From a virus, in the IMG/VR virus record IMGVR_UViG_3300036770_006893, positions 124,001 through 188,000 of that record: a stretch of DNA of 64,000 bases. One strand, given 5' to 3'. Numbering within the stretch: the first letter of the stretch is position 1; every line of letters begins with the position of its first letter. The notes under the pieces are model-generated. The model was not told the origin of the DNA, did no database searches, and saw only the letters and a program-made list of their open reading frames with translations. The position numbers and the translations under genes are program-made. Of the stretch, positions 41,001 through 49,019 are shown piece after piece.

Positions 41001-43640
41001 TGGTACATTTTCATATATATCCCATCCTTTATTATTGTGTAACCAATTGCAGTATTTTGCGGCTCTAATCCAGGAGATAAAATTAGCAGGTTTATTGCTC
41101 ATTAACGGTTTAATTACATATCTTTCTCCAAAGTTTTTGCATGAATCTAAGGCTATGCCTCCTGTATGATGGTTCGCCATTCTGTAATCATACAAATCAA
41201 GATTATTTTCACCCAGAGGATCAACAGTATTTAAATAGTCGCAGTATTCTTGATTAGTTAATAAATTTTGTTGTATATAATAACTATAGTATACGCTACC
41301 AAGATTACAACTTTCTGGGCTTGGGTCGTTAATATTTCCTTCGTTTTCTATTATAATAAAATTATTATAATTGTCTGGATTTTCATATGAAGCAATTCTT
41401 AGACCAAATCCTCCGTCGTCAAAAACAGAAAAAATATCATGGTTTTTAAATATGTGCTTACTAAGAGCAAGACTATCGCTATCTAGCCAGCTACCACCAC
41501 GTAAAATTTTATGATTAGGTTTATTGTCTGGGCTAGTATCTGTCCATTCGTATAACTGACCGGCCATATCATAGATACCATATTTTGATGGCCTTCCATT
41601 AAGGCCGATTGTTGTTAATCCAGCATTACCACCCCATACGGCCCTTTCTGCGTAATTACATGAATTATTATCTAATTCTTTGTTGCTATTAAGAGACAGC
41701 TTAATAACAGAATAAATATTTTTATCATTACTGATAAGCTTTGATAGATTAGCTTGTTGAATAAACACATCATCAAAACCAAATTCTATAACCCCAGCGA
41801 TTTCTGATGTTTGGTCATGTCTATTTGTGATTATTCCAGATAAGGGATAGATTGAACACGGGGCAGAAGCGTCCACAGATTCAAAAGAGTAAGAATAATT
41901 ATCTAAAAGCCCGGATAGTGATATATTGAACGGGATCATTAATCCTGTAGATATAATTAAATTATCAGAATTAATACCAGAAATATTGATATTTGGACAT
42001 ATGTTGGTTTCACAAAGGATTTTTGGATCTGCCTCTAAGCATCTGGGTATATGTATATCTTTATCTGGGTATTCACGAGTTATAAAATAATAGGATTCGC
42101 CAGGTTCTAGTTCAGATAAGGAGCTGTATGGATTAGGTACAAATGCATTACCAGATGGTAATACCCAAAAAATTGCAGTATTATCATCTATACTTTTTGT
42201 ACTATATATAGTAGAAATATTGTCTATAAAATTGTGCCATAGTTGATATTGTTTTTCTCCAGGCTGAAAAACCTTATCTCCACATTTAGGCTCAAGTAAA
42301 GATAGTTTATCACTACCAAGATATGTTTTAATATTAAACATCGATTCTAGAATCATGTTATTAATATTATCTACTTGTGGCGCCGTAAATATTGATGGGG
42401 TGGGTGTGTTACTTGGGGTTGTGGTTATTGTTGGTGTTACTGTGGGAGTTACTGATCTTGTTGGCGTTGGAGTTTTTGTGGGTGTTTTTGTTGGACTTAT
42501 TGTATTTGTGGGAGTACTTGTTGAGGTTGGGGTTGTAGTAACAGTAGTAGTGACTGTTGGGGTTGGGGTTAGTGTTGGTGTGATGCTGCTAGTTGGGGTG
42601 TGGGTTGGAGTAGTTGTAGGTGTGGTTGTTATGGTCGGAGTTGTTGTTGGAGTAAGACTAACAGACAAAGATTGTGTAGGAGATAAGGTTGGAGTTACTG
42701 TATTTGTTGGAGTAGTAGTTGGAGTTAGGCTTGGTGTCAATGTAGGGGTGGGACTAGGAAAAATATTATTTACTGGTCCATCACCTAATATGTTCGATAT
42801 AACGCATGATGGGTCTGTATCGTATTGCGTAGCATATAACCAATATCCACTATTTAATCCGTCAGCTTTATAGTATGCTGATTTATACCATTCATTTTCT
42901 GAAGATATAGCATATTTAGCATTTGGGTTTCTAGTTATAGACAATATATTAGTGCCATTAGTTAAATCATATGCGCCCGATTCTGTATCTCCGAAATCAT
43001 TATGAAGCCAATTCGCCATCCTTGCGGCACAAAACCAGTCAACATAATTTACTGGCTTATTTGACATATTATTTTTAACTATATATTTTGATCCAACAGG
43101 ATTGCTAGGAACATAAATAATACCTCCTCTAAAATTATTTGTCATATCTATAGAATATGTATTATACAGATTTTGGCCGCTAGGATCTGTGTTGTTCAAA
43201 AATTCGACATATTCTTGATTAGTGACAGGATGTATCATGATGTGATAATCATAAGATACTGATCCTTTTGAGTTTGTGTCGGCTTCATTACCAGAGTCGT
43301 TTATCCCTACAAAAGAACCAAAAATAGAACCAATTGATAAATGTACTAATCTAAAACCTATATTAAATGATTTCGTACTAGCGGAACTATTGATAGAAAA
43401 ATTAGAAGATAAAACCGAAGTGGTTGTTGAGTTCCAGGCTCCTCCTCTAAGAATTTTATTATAATTGCCTTGATTTTCTATGGTATTTTCATTCCATTCC
43501 CAAACATTTCCGGATTGATCTCTTGTCCCGTATGCACTAGTGCCACCATTTGTACCTACTGAGGTAATATTACCGTTTTGTAGATTCCATCTAGCACAAT
43601 TATTAAAATTGGCAGTATTACTACCTTTTGGAAAAGCCAT
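38004..43640 (-). CDS. giant multidomain adhesin with two permuted SUMF1/FGE-like domains
   Basis: An 1,878-residue protein. Residues about 1-100 hold the usual C-terminal half of a SUMF1/FGE-like domain (YGTRDQSGNVWEWNE, ILRGGAWN, NIGFRLV); residues about 105-285 hold its usual N-terminal half (VSYDYHIMIHPVTNQEYVEF, NWLHNDFGDTE, NEWYKSAYYKADG). A Thr/Pro-rich linker follows (about 290-413). Residues about 660-1070 repeat the same reversed order (RGGSWLD and FGLRIAS first, LLTNQEYCDYLN and NEWYKAAFY later). A second Thr/Pro linker is at about 1357-1483 and BspA repeats at about 1640-1770. Catalytic FGE cysteines are not evident. Probably a tail-fibre-like receptor-binding protein. Confidence 0.75.
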   Translation of the reverse strand: MAFPKGSNTANFNNCARWNLQNGNITSVGTNGGTSAYGTRDQSGNVWEWNENTIENQGNYNKILRGGAWNSTTTSVLSSNFSINSSASTKSFNIGFRLVHLSIGSIFGSFVGINDSGNEADTNSKGSVSYDYHIMIHPVTNQEYVEFLNNTDPSGQNLYNTYSIDMTNNFRGGIIYVPSNPVGSKYIVKNNMSNKPVNYVDWFCAARMANWLHNDFGDTESGAYDLTNGTNILSITRNPNAKYAISSENEWYKSAYYKADGLNSGYWLYATQYDTDPSCVISNILGDGPVNNIFPSPTPTLTPSLTPTTTPTNTVTPTLSPTQSLSVSLTPTTTPTITTTPTTTPTHTPTSSITPTLTPTPTVTTTVTTTPTSTSTPTNTISPTKTPTKTPTPTRSVTPTVTPTITTTPSNTPTPSIFTAPQVDNINNMILESMFNIKTYLGSDKLSLLEPKCGDKVFQPGEKQYQLWHNFIDNISTIYSTKSIDDNTAIFWVLPSGNAFVPNPYSSLSELEPGESYYFITREYPDKDIHIPRCLEADPKILCETNICPNINISGINSDNLIISTGLMIPFNISLSGLLDNYSYSFESVDASAPCSIYPLSGIITNRHDQTSEIAGVIEFGFDDVFIQQANLSKLISNDKNIYSVIKLSLNSNKELDNNSCNYAERAVWGGNAGLTTIGLNGRPSKYGIYDMAGQLYEWTDTSPDNKPNHKILRGGSWLDSDSLALSKHIFKNHDIFSVFDDGGFGLRIASYENPDNYNNFIIIENEGNINDPSPESCNLGSVYYSYYIQQNLLTNQEYCDYLNTVDPLGENNLDLYDYRMANHHTGGIALDSCKNFGERYVIKPLMSNKPANFISWIRAAKYCNWLHNNKGWDIYENVPNNSIAQDWVDSNIDLHPDSIVEIQASGTIKFTDVTDINQWTGPEGVNLGELASATCGFDVPQAVSIPVAALVGKIGDNGTIFEIGTGGRYNPEISGRLYLGINDVRCTEDNFGSFDVNIRVYDPATINDKLLVGAYDLRNIIFDNQIYRNFDAKYFIPSHNEWYKAAFYDSELAAYWTYPTQSHDAPQPVLSDSSGNAKNIQTLCPEKVDHIFTVQCDSCHDAKEQYNKCPKILSMTNNIDLSQFEGDHAVVDVVVTGLSKNTSYSYFFDSTDSNWPAHISDKDNVFIANGDTHTISSTFTFVNDKNTNFNLPPVSEKTKDFSKIYNILRFNIAKASQPNCGIAWSESLLKCNKCYSKEFVTDVEFVAPSNRQIEVSGNGCKQYIPIMVDIKNYLPDSYIDDLSSTNNISKEKYYFRFGSDSSNVSFYPAGGHVYVANNARLTSLALLNGNVNVNAFIRLTRESTGATSTDYIALKCAAQCTPTPSPTPVSTRTPTPTPTITNSPTTTPTTTPTVTVSQTVSPSITVSPTVTRTVTPTNSVSATVTPTPLPSRSPTPTQTMTPTLTPTHSMTPTPSVSVSVSATATPTQTISPTVSPSVSVSPIPPDSVISPLIIDYGHNYSTLINSSTMAITITIDASEPSWYLVEGGTQQDGVVGTVFFDGKHRLVINFTDRRPSVVTARNKTGSIKITPINHTNTTDVVIADSFTSTPTSSVAGGVTGISSWISSLKRITLDSLPLLNSVPDYIPKAEHIQLPLCTTFNDPNVMSWDTSSINDMNNMFRGCVRFNIPLSLWDTSNVTNMSRMFQDARAFTGDTLDSWNTGKVTNMSSMFESAVSFRGNISNWDTSQVTNMNSMFYNAGAFTTDINNWNVSNVISMRDMFRLTGYTTKLSRWNASSLKDAADFSILGTDDWILPALLSDLYLPGSDLDNLLIKWDQNKSLFSTYFTTPRPASSAFEYNYTANTKIRVRTSSRGTIIARTIPGAQALVNLRQAGWDI
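39185..39575. repeat. low-complexity Thr/Pro-coding repeat (second linker of giant adhesin)
   Basis: A G/T-rich stretch on the plus strand (C/A-rich in the coding sense) made of degenerate 6- and 12-base units encoding runs of Thr, Pro and Ser. It lies inside the giant adhesin and is a likely site of slippage or recombination with the other two similar tracts. Confidence 0.75.
42395..42775. repeat. low-complexity Thr/Pro-coding repeat (first linker of giant adhesin)
   Basis: Another degenerate repeat tract of the same kind, encoding alternating Thr-Pro with Ser/Val, inside the same gene. It separates the first SUMF1-like domain from the rest of the protein. Confidence 0.75.
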
Positions 43641-43677
43641 ATTTGGTCCTATTAAATTTTTATGTGATATATTGATT

Positions 43678-43685
43678 TACACCAA
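43678..43685 (-). promoter_or_regulatory. TTGGTGTA motif, possible late promoter element (site 3)
   Basis: Reads TTGGTGTAAATC, 37 bases before the ATG of the giant adhesin and just after the stop of the gene upstream. Fourth copy is before the gene at 48917. Confidence 0.35.
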
Positions 43686-43707
43686 TGTTTTAGGTCGTAA
43701 TTAATTT

Positions 43708-44124
43708 TTATGAGCATATTGGTATCAATAAAGCCTTATCATCAGGAGCGCATTGCTCAAAAATAACTTCATCAGTAGAAGGGTCTATAATTTGTATTTT
43801 GGCTATGCCTCTATGTACAGAGCCAGGGCTTGGGATGCCAACGAGTTCTATTTTATATTTAGCATCTTGCGAAGCTGTGCCAGCGGGTAATATTATTCTA
43901 GATTCTCTATATCCACCATCTGATGCATTATTTAAATCAATTTCTCCAACTTCGTTGGAATTAATATAAACATCAAATCTTGCTCTATTGCACCTATGAC
44001 CACCGGAACATACCGATGGATCATAGCTTACTTTTAATACAAAAGAACTGATATCTTCGTATGCAACGCACGGTGGAGGAGGTTCTGGATCTGGGAAGTC
44101 GATACAAGAATAGTCATCGGTCAT
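43708..44124 (-). CDS. hypothetical tail-region protein with Pro-rich start
   Basis: A 138-residue protein. It begins with an acidic, Pro-rich segment (CIDFPDPEPPPPCVAYED) and then looks like a single beta-sandwich domain (FVLKVSYDPSVCSGGHRC, ARFDVYINSNEVGEIDLN, KYKIELVGIPSP). Six cysteines are present. No family recognised. It lies between two structural genes and has a ribosome site close to its ATG. Confidence 0.55.
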   Translation of the reverse strand: MTDDYSCIDFPDPEPPPPCVAYEDISSFVLKVSYDPSVCSGGHRCNRARFDVYINSNEVGEIDLNNASDGGYRESRIILPAGTASQDAKYKIELVGIPSPGSVHRGIAKIQIIDPSTDEVIFEQCAPDDKALLIPICS

Positions 44125-44136
44125 AATAGAATTCCT

Positions 44137-45336
44137 TTAAGAACATATAGGCTGCTTATTAAATGTTGATACTATCCATCTTATCCATCTTTCAGAATTG
44201 CACAGTATGCGTCTTGTTGTCAATCCATTATTTTTAGCTATGGTGAAATATTCTGATACTCCATCTTTTACCGAAGACCAGCCGAGAGAAGGGCTATCAT
44301 CGACAAATACATTAACCTGAGAAGAGGGATTGATGTCACCAAAAGCTTCTTTTATTTTTTCGTTTATCCAATTCCCAGTCAATGGCTCATTATTTATTAT
44401 ACAAGCGGGGACATTTCTAGACGATGGTATTATTCTAGAATCTGGTATTGGCATCTGGTATCCGTCTGGCACATTAATATATGGATATAATGGTAAAATA
44501 GTACATTGTTGTTTGATAAAAGATCTTACATGAAATATTAAAATTTTATTTACGTCTATAGCTTTAAGGCTGTCCAATAATTTAAAATCATCCATGTCCT
44601 GATACCAGTATATATTAGGGGTACCATATGGGGATTGATTAACATATCCAAAAATATTTGGTGCTGATGGATATAAAGACTCGTCAGCAAAAATAATACA
44701 ATAATCATCAAAGCCTATGCCTGCTTCTGGAGGCTGTGGGGGAGGGGGCAGAACAGGAGGATCTAATGCCTTACACACAGTATTTGAGTACTGATTTGGC
44801 GATCCAGGACCACAACAATCTGTTCCGCCAACCCTAAAACATATTCTAGAATAATTTTTATCATTAAAGACATTACCCGGAATAATAACTTGTATATATG
44901 TTTTATCGCAAGTTGGTGTTGGTATGGGGGAACATCTCAAAACTAAAACATCATAGGTTATCAAAGCTCCAACTCTTGTTGTTTTACCACAAATATATGC
45001 TGTAGTATCTAAACTAGCACCCTCATACTCAGCAACTATAGATACCTGCTCGCCGATGATCCAGTCGTCTATAGGAGAACCGGGATATAACAAGGAATTC
45101 GCACCGCGTATAACCTGAAATAAACAATCATCACCTATGCATTTTTTATATGGATCATTAAGTTGATCGCTATTATAAGTAACCGCACATGCTACCCAAG
45201 AAGACCCAGAGGACAGACCCTGTATTCTGAAGGCGCTTTCAGTAAAAACACAATTACATTCTATTGGGACAAATTTACTAAAGCATGCATTGTCAGAGTA
45301 ATCACAATATCTCAGCGATTCTTCAGTAGGTATCAT
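44137..45336 (-). CDS. Cys-rich structural protein with vWA-like end
   Basis: A 399-residue protein. The N-terminal 190 residues are Cys-rich and beta-like (YCDYSDNACFSKFVPIECNC, CGPGSPNQYSNTVC), a Pro-rich hinge follows (PPVLPPPPQPPEAG), and the C-terminal 190 residues resemble a von Willebrand-A/Rossmann domain: DVNKILIFHVRSF, then VNVFVDDSPSLGWSSVKDG near residue 350. Such 'VFVDdSpS' proteins occur among phage tail genes. Extracellular/virion location is an inference from the cysteines and context. Confidence 0.55.
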   Translation of the reverse strand: MIPTEESLRYCDYSDNACFSKFVPIECNCVFTESAFRIQGLSSGSSWVACAVTYNSDQLNDPYKKCIGDDCLFQVIRGANSLLYPGSPIDDWIIGEQVSIVAEYEGASLDTTAYICGKTTRVGALITYDVLVLRCSPIPTPTCDKTYIQVIIPGNVFNDKNYSRICFRVGGTDCCGPGSPNQYSNTVCKALDPPVLPPPPQPPEAGIGFDDYCIIFADESLYPSAPNIFGYVNQSPYGTPNIYWYQDMDDFKLLDSLKAIDVNKILIFHVRSFIKQQCTILPLYPYINVPDGYQMPIPDSRIIPSSRNVPACIINNEPLTGNWINEKIKEAFGDINPSSQVNVFVDDSPSLGWSSVKDGVSEYFTIAKNNGLTTRRILCNSERWIRWIVSTFNKQPICS

Positions 45337-45354
45337 AATTATTACTCACAAAAT

Positions 45355-48015
45355 TTACGGAATTAAATTAGTACAAATCGATGGTAGAGTTATATACTGA
45401 TATGGGCTGCAATCAACCCAAGAGGCATCTGCACGTTGCCAATCTGCAAAACTTACTTCGTGCTTAATATTAACGTAGTATAGGCCACAATGTAATTCAT
45501 CTATGCAATTAATATGATTAATAGCTAAATATAATCGACCAGATGCTGCTGCTTTAAGAGACAGGTCGGATCCTATAAAGAAAGGCGATCCGTTTTCACC
45601 AATTTTGCCTATTAGTGATAGGGAAGGTAAGTGTTGAGCTTCTTGTAGTTTGCATGAAGTTAAATTGTTTGAGATACCATTAGGACCGGATTGTAGAGGA
45701 ACGGGTGTTGTAACGGTGGATGGGGACAGAACAGACGATGGGTAGTACACGACTCCAGTAGCCCCAAACTCTAATTCTTCTTCATCTACTATGTCTATAA
45801 AAGTATCTTTCCACGAAGGGGTTCTGGCTCCAACATATATATCAATAGATTCTCTTTCTATAAGTCTGTATTCAACGTTGCAACAACAGCTTGGGTTTCT
45901 AAGCATATCTAGTATAAAAATACCTCCGCCATCAGCTAATTTGTCGGTTAGTGTAGCATCACAAATTTCTATACTTGGACATTCACAAATAGCGTCTCTT
46001 GGGAAGGGCCCATTTTTAAGACTATCTATTAATGGACATACGGGTTGTTTGTTTGACTGTGTGGCATATCGATAATATCTCGAATCAATGGGGTTATAGT
46101 ACGCAGCCTTATACCACTCATTGTCTGTTGGTAAGAAATATTTTGCGTCGTTGTTTCGCTTAATTAAATGTATATTCCTTGGCGATACATCAGAAGGTAT
46201 ACTATAGGCGCCATCTTCTGTGTCTCCGAAATTATTGTGTAACCAATTACAGTATCTTATGGCGGTTAGCCAGGTAACAAAATTAACTGGTTTATGGTCC
46301 ATATTTTGTTTTAGATAGTATTCATATCTATCTTTTAACGGATTGAATCTTCTGATAATTCCTCCGTTATTATCATCTTCCATTTCTTGGTGATATAGTC
46401 GTAAGTGATCGGAAGATTGATCGAATGCTACAGAATTTAGAAATGCTATAAACTCATAGTTAGTTACTTCATACTTATGGATTTTGTAGCTATATTTTAC
46501 TCTTCCAAAACCAAGCGAACTAGATAGATTGCAAGGCTCGTTTACATCGGCGAAACACTTGATATCTAATGGGTTATTATACGATGCTATTCTAAAACCA
46601 AATTGTGAAGACACCTGATCAAAATTATTGGAATACCGAGACGATAAGCTAAACGCATCGATTTCCATTAAGCTACTAGCATAGGAACCGCCCCTAAGTA
46701 CTTTATGTAAGGTATTATCTCCTGTTGATTCTGTCCACTCCCAAACATTTCCATTTTGATCAAAAGTACCATACCCACTCTGTCTACCATTAGTACCTAC
46801 TGTTGTAACTATAAAAGCATAGTCTGTGGGGTCGCAGTCTATACATCCGGCAAAATTAATAGAAGATCTAACATCAGGAGATGGACTTGGAGTAGGAGAA
46901 ACTATTGGACAGTCCGCCGTTGCGCAACCGCAGTTATCGTTTTTTACCACTACAATTTTAGAATCTTCTAGATGTGTTTCTAGATCAAGTACTCTAATTG
47001 ATACAGTGGCGCTATCAGATGATTCTAGTCTAGTTAATAAAAGAGTAATGTCTTGATTGCCATCGTATTTGGCAACAAATTCTATTTCACTAGGCACGAT
47101 TTTTGTAATACTATCATAATCATTGGAAAATATGTTGACTTTGTATCTATGAGAAGATATTAATGGTCCTATAGATGCCTGTATAATACAATCATTTAAT
47201 GCTAAATTCGGAGTAATAGAAGGAGTAGGAGATGGGGCAGGGCAAGAGGTTTCGCTAGGGGTCGGTGTTGGCGTGGCTGTTCTAGTGGGTGTTGGTGTGG
47301 GCGTTCTTGTTGGTGTCTTAGTAGGTGTGGCGGTTTGTGTTGGGGTAACGGTCGGAGTACTAGTTGATGTGCGTGTGGGTGTGTTGCTAAGAGTTTGGGT
47401 TGGTGTGATAGTTATGCTAGATGTTGGGGTCAGGCTAGCAGTAAGGCTTACGGTGATAGACGGAGTAGGGGTATGAGTCAAAGAAACCGAAGGGGTCGGA
47501 GTTTGTGTTGGAGTGGTGGAGGGTGTCGGGTTTGGGGTAGGCGTTACAGAAGCTGTTACGCTAGGTGTCGGATTGGGGGTTGGTGTGCATGTTGGGGTTG
47601 GGGTGGCAGATACGCTTATACTTATACTAGGAGTCACCGAGACACTCGGGGTAACAGTAGGGGTGTTAGTTGGCGTTATCGTTGGTGTGGCGGTTGGTGA
47701 GGGTGGTGGAGGAATATCCTCAGAAGTTACTTGACCTATCCAGTTACCTGTGCGGGCACTAACTACTAACCACCTACTACCATTCCATGCCCAATGACCA
47801 TTATCGTTTGGAGAACTATAATTAGTTCTGGAATCATTTATGGGGGACCTAGGATCTATAAAAGTTATTCGACGCCCTCTTTCGTACTCTATACTATGAA
47901 GCTTATTTATTGTAAGCGTATCAAAACGGATAGATCCAGGTGCGTTAGGCTCATAGACTGGCCTATTAAAATATGATGTGACCGACCTAAAGCCTACTCG
48001 TCTATAAATTGCCAT
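45355..48015 (-). CDS. long tail-fibre-like protein with permuted SUMF1/FGE-like domain
   Basis: An 886-residue protein. Residues 1-100 form a fibre-like head (GRRITFIDPRSPINDSRTNY, WAWNGSRWLVVS). Residues about 102-262 are a Thr/Pro/Ser linker. A beta domain at about 265-375 precedes a SUMF1-like domain with the halves swapped: YGTFDQNGNVWEWTES and KVLRGGSYASS with FGFRIASYNN first (about 405-485), then YKIHKYEVTNYEFIAFL, RYCNWLHNNFGDTED and NEWYKAAYYNP (about 500-655). A Cys-containing beta part ends the protein. It is the third such domain in the window and a likely receptor-binding protein. Confidence 0.75.
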   Translation of the reverse strand: MAIYRRVGFRSVTSYFNRPVYEPNAPGSIRFDTLTINKLHSIEYERGRRITFIDPRSPINDSRTNYSSPNDNGHWAWNGSRWLVVSARTGNWIGQVTSEDIPPPPSPTATPTITPTNTPTVTPSVSVTPSISISVSATPTPTCTPTPNPTPSVTASVTPTPNPTPSTTPTQTPTPSVSLTHTPTPSITVSLTASLTPTSSITITPTQTLSNTPTRTSTSTPTVTPTQTATPTKTPTRTPTPTPTRTATPTPTPSETSCPAPSPTPSITPNLALNDCIIQASIGPLISSHRYKVNIFSNDYDSITKIVPSEIEFVAKYDGNQDITLLLTRLESSDSATVSIRVLDLETHLEDSKIVVVKNDNCGCATADCPIVSPTPSPSPDVRSSINFAGCIDCDPTDYAFIVTTVGTNGRQSGYGTFDQNGNVWEWTESTGDNTLHKVLRGGSYASSLMEIDAFSLSSRYSNNFDQVSSQFGFRIASYNNPLDIKCFADVNEPCNLSSSLGFGRVKYSYKIHKYEVTNYEFIAFLNSVAFDQSSDHLRLYHQEMEDDNNGGIIRRFNPLKDRYEYYLKQNMDHKPVNFVTWLTAIRYCNWLHNNFGDTEDGAYSIPSDVSPRNIHLIKRNNDAKYFLPTDNEWYKAAYYNPIDSRYYRYATQSNKQPVCPLIDSLKNGPFPRDAICECPSIEICDATLTDKLADGGGIFILDMLRNPSCCCNVEYRLIERESIDIYVGARTPSWKDTFIDIVDEEELEFGATGVVYYPSSVLSPSTVTTPVPLQSGPNGISNNLTSCKLQEAQHLPSLSLIGKIGENGSPFFIGSDLSLKAAASGRLYLAINHINCIDELHCGLYYVNIKHEVSFADWQRADASWVDCSPYQYITLPSICTNLIP
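47225..47715. repeat. low-complexity Thr/Pro-coding repeat in fibre-like protein
   Basis: About 490 bases of degenerate short repeats, encoding Thr-Pro-Ser runs. This is the longest of the three such tracts in the window. The three tracts share enough sequence to allow recombination between the genes at 38004 and 45355. Confidence 0.75.
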
Positions 48016-48016
48016 T

Positions 48017-48322
48017 TTATCTTTCTATTCTACTTTCTAGTGCCTCTAGCGTATGGCCTAAAGTAGCTATTTGTAATTTAAGCTCATTCATAACTTCTGT
48101 ATTTCTTTGTAGAGCAGCAGCAAATGCTGCTTGGGTTTCTTTATTAACGGCTAGTCTTTCCATTATAAACTGACGATCTTGAACATATGGTGACTTTGTT
48201 TCTATCATATCGCATACTTCGCTTTTAGTAGCCATATTACGACCTATAGTAAACCAAAATCCTAACATAGTTAATATAATACCTATACTTGTTGTTGCAA
48301 CGTATTGCCATACTTCTGTCAT
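48017..48322 (-). CDS. small membrane protein with coiled coil
   Basis: A 101-residue protein with an N-terminal membrane segment (YVATTSIGIILTMLGFWFTIG) and a C-terminal coiled coil (LQRNTEVMNELKLQIATLGH). The shape resembles XhlA-like or spanin-like small phage proteins. GGAGG lies 10 bases before the ATG, just after a terminator hairpin. Its stop is 1 base from the fibre gene start. Confidence 0.6.
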   Translation of the reverse strand: MTEVWQYVATTSIGIILTMLGFWFTIGRNMATKSEVCDMIETKSPYVQDRQFIMERLAVNKETQAAFAAALQRNTEVMNELKLQIATLGHTLEALESRIER

Positions 48323-48341
48323 TTTATTTAACCTCCATCAA

Positions 48342-48376
48342 TAAAAAAGCCAATGATACGAATAGCATCACTGGCT
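48342..48376 (-). terminator. rho-independent terminator after the 48414 gene
   Basis: A 10-base-pair stem (48367-48376 with 48348-48357, one G-T wobble) with a 9-base loop, followed on the minus strand by TTTTTT. It stands between the gene at 48414-48917 and the small membrane protein gene, so the tail-fibre block may be mainly transcribed from its own signals. Confidence 0.8.
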
Positions 48377-48413
48377 TAAGGTAATAAGTATTTAACAACC
48401 TATTAAATATATA

Positions 48414-48917
48414 TCAATTGGTTTTGCTAGAATAGCTTGTAACAACTGGATAGTTTTTATTTCCAAGAGTATATGTTATAACACCAGGGGATTGTCTATT
48501 CGTTCTTGCGGCATTGTCTTGGCCAAAAGAATCCACAGAAGTTTGTGGCGCTACTGTCCATTCATGATCAAACTCATTCCAATAGCCAGCTCTAAAAGCT
48601 GTGGCGTATTTTGTTGTGGTAATGCTTTCAATTTTTAATGGCGAAGAAATTAATCCTGGCATACCAGCACCGCTTAGTAAGTAGTCGTTAGTTAGTCCAC
48701 CAGCTAAAAACACCGTTATTCTTTTGGCTATTGGTTCGTTGTTGTCGTGTGGGAAATTACCTAATATGGTATTTTTTGTGACATCTGATGTTTCGACAAC
48801 TCTTGATCCAATGCTTTCAGGCACAAAACCATCTGGAACTGAAGCTAATAGTCTTGTTGCCGTAATGCGATGGGTTGCGCCGCCATTATTATTAATTTTG
48901 TTAACTGACAGAATTGC
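48414..48917 (-). CDS. putative virion structural protein
   Basis: A 167-residue beta-rich protein (AILSVNKINNNGGATHRITAT onward, read in parts; then ITVFLAGGLTNDYLL and VITYTLGNKNYPVV). The open frame is longer, but I chose the ATG at 48915-48917 because GGAG lies 6 bases before it. It has its own promoter-like region and a strong terminator, so it may be made in quantity, as head-decoration or tail-tube proteins are. No family recognised. Confidence 0.6.
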   Translation of the reverse strand, partial: AILSVNKINNNGGATHRITATRLLASVPDGFVPESIGSRVVETSDVTKNTILGNFPHDNNEPIAKRITVFLAGGLTNDYLLSGAGMPGLISSPLKIESITTTKYATAFRAGYWNEFDHEWTVAPQTSVDSFGQDNAARTNRQSPGVITYTLGNKNYPVVTSYSSKTN

Positions 48918-48966
48918 CATATTAATCTCCATAACTTTTATGTTAATTGAGTAAACCATCTCATAT

Positions 48967-48996
48967 ATGATACCCCAAAAAGACGAAATAACGCAA
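48967..48996 (-). promoter_or_regulatory. candidate promoter of the 48917 structural gene
   Basis: TTGCGT (48991-48996) and TATCAT (48967-48972) are 18 bases apart. Within it, 48971-48978 reads TTGGGGTA, one base different from the TTGGTGTA motif before three other structural genes, and continues ATCAT versus ATTAT. It may be either a weak sigma70-type promoter or a phage late promoter. Confidence 0.45.
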
Positions 48997-49019
48997 ATTT
49001 TGTTTACTAGAGATTAGGC

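Noticed and set aside
38004-48015. A diversity-generating retroelement, because SUMF1/C-type-lectin and Mtd-like proteins are frequent targets
   Set aside because: No reverse transcriptase gene and no obvious template/variable repeat pair was found in the window. The accessory genes could lie outside, so this is not excluded for the whole genome.
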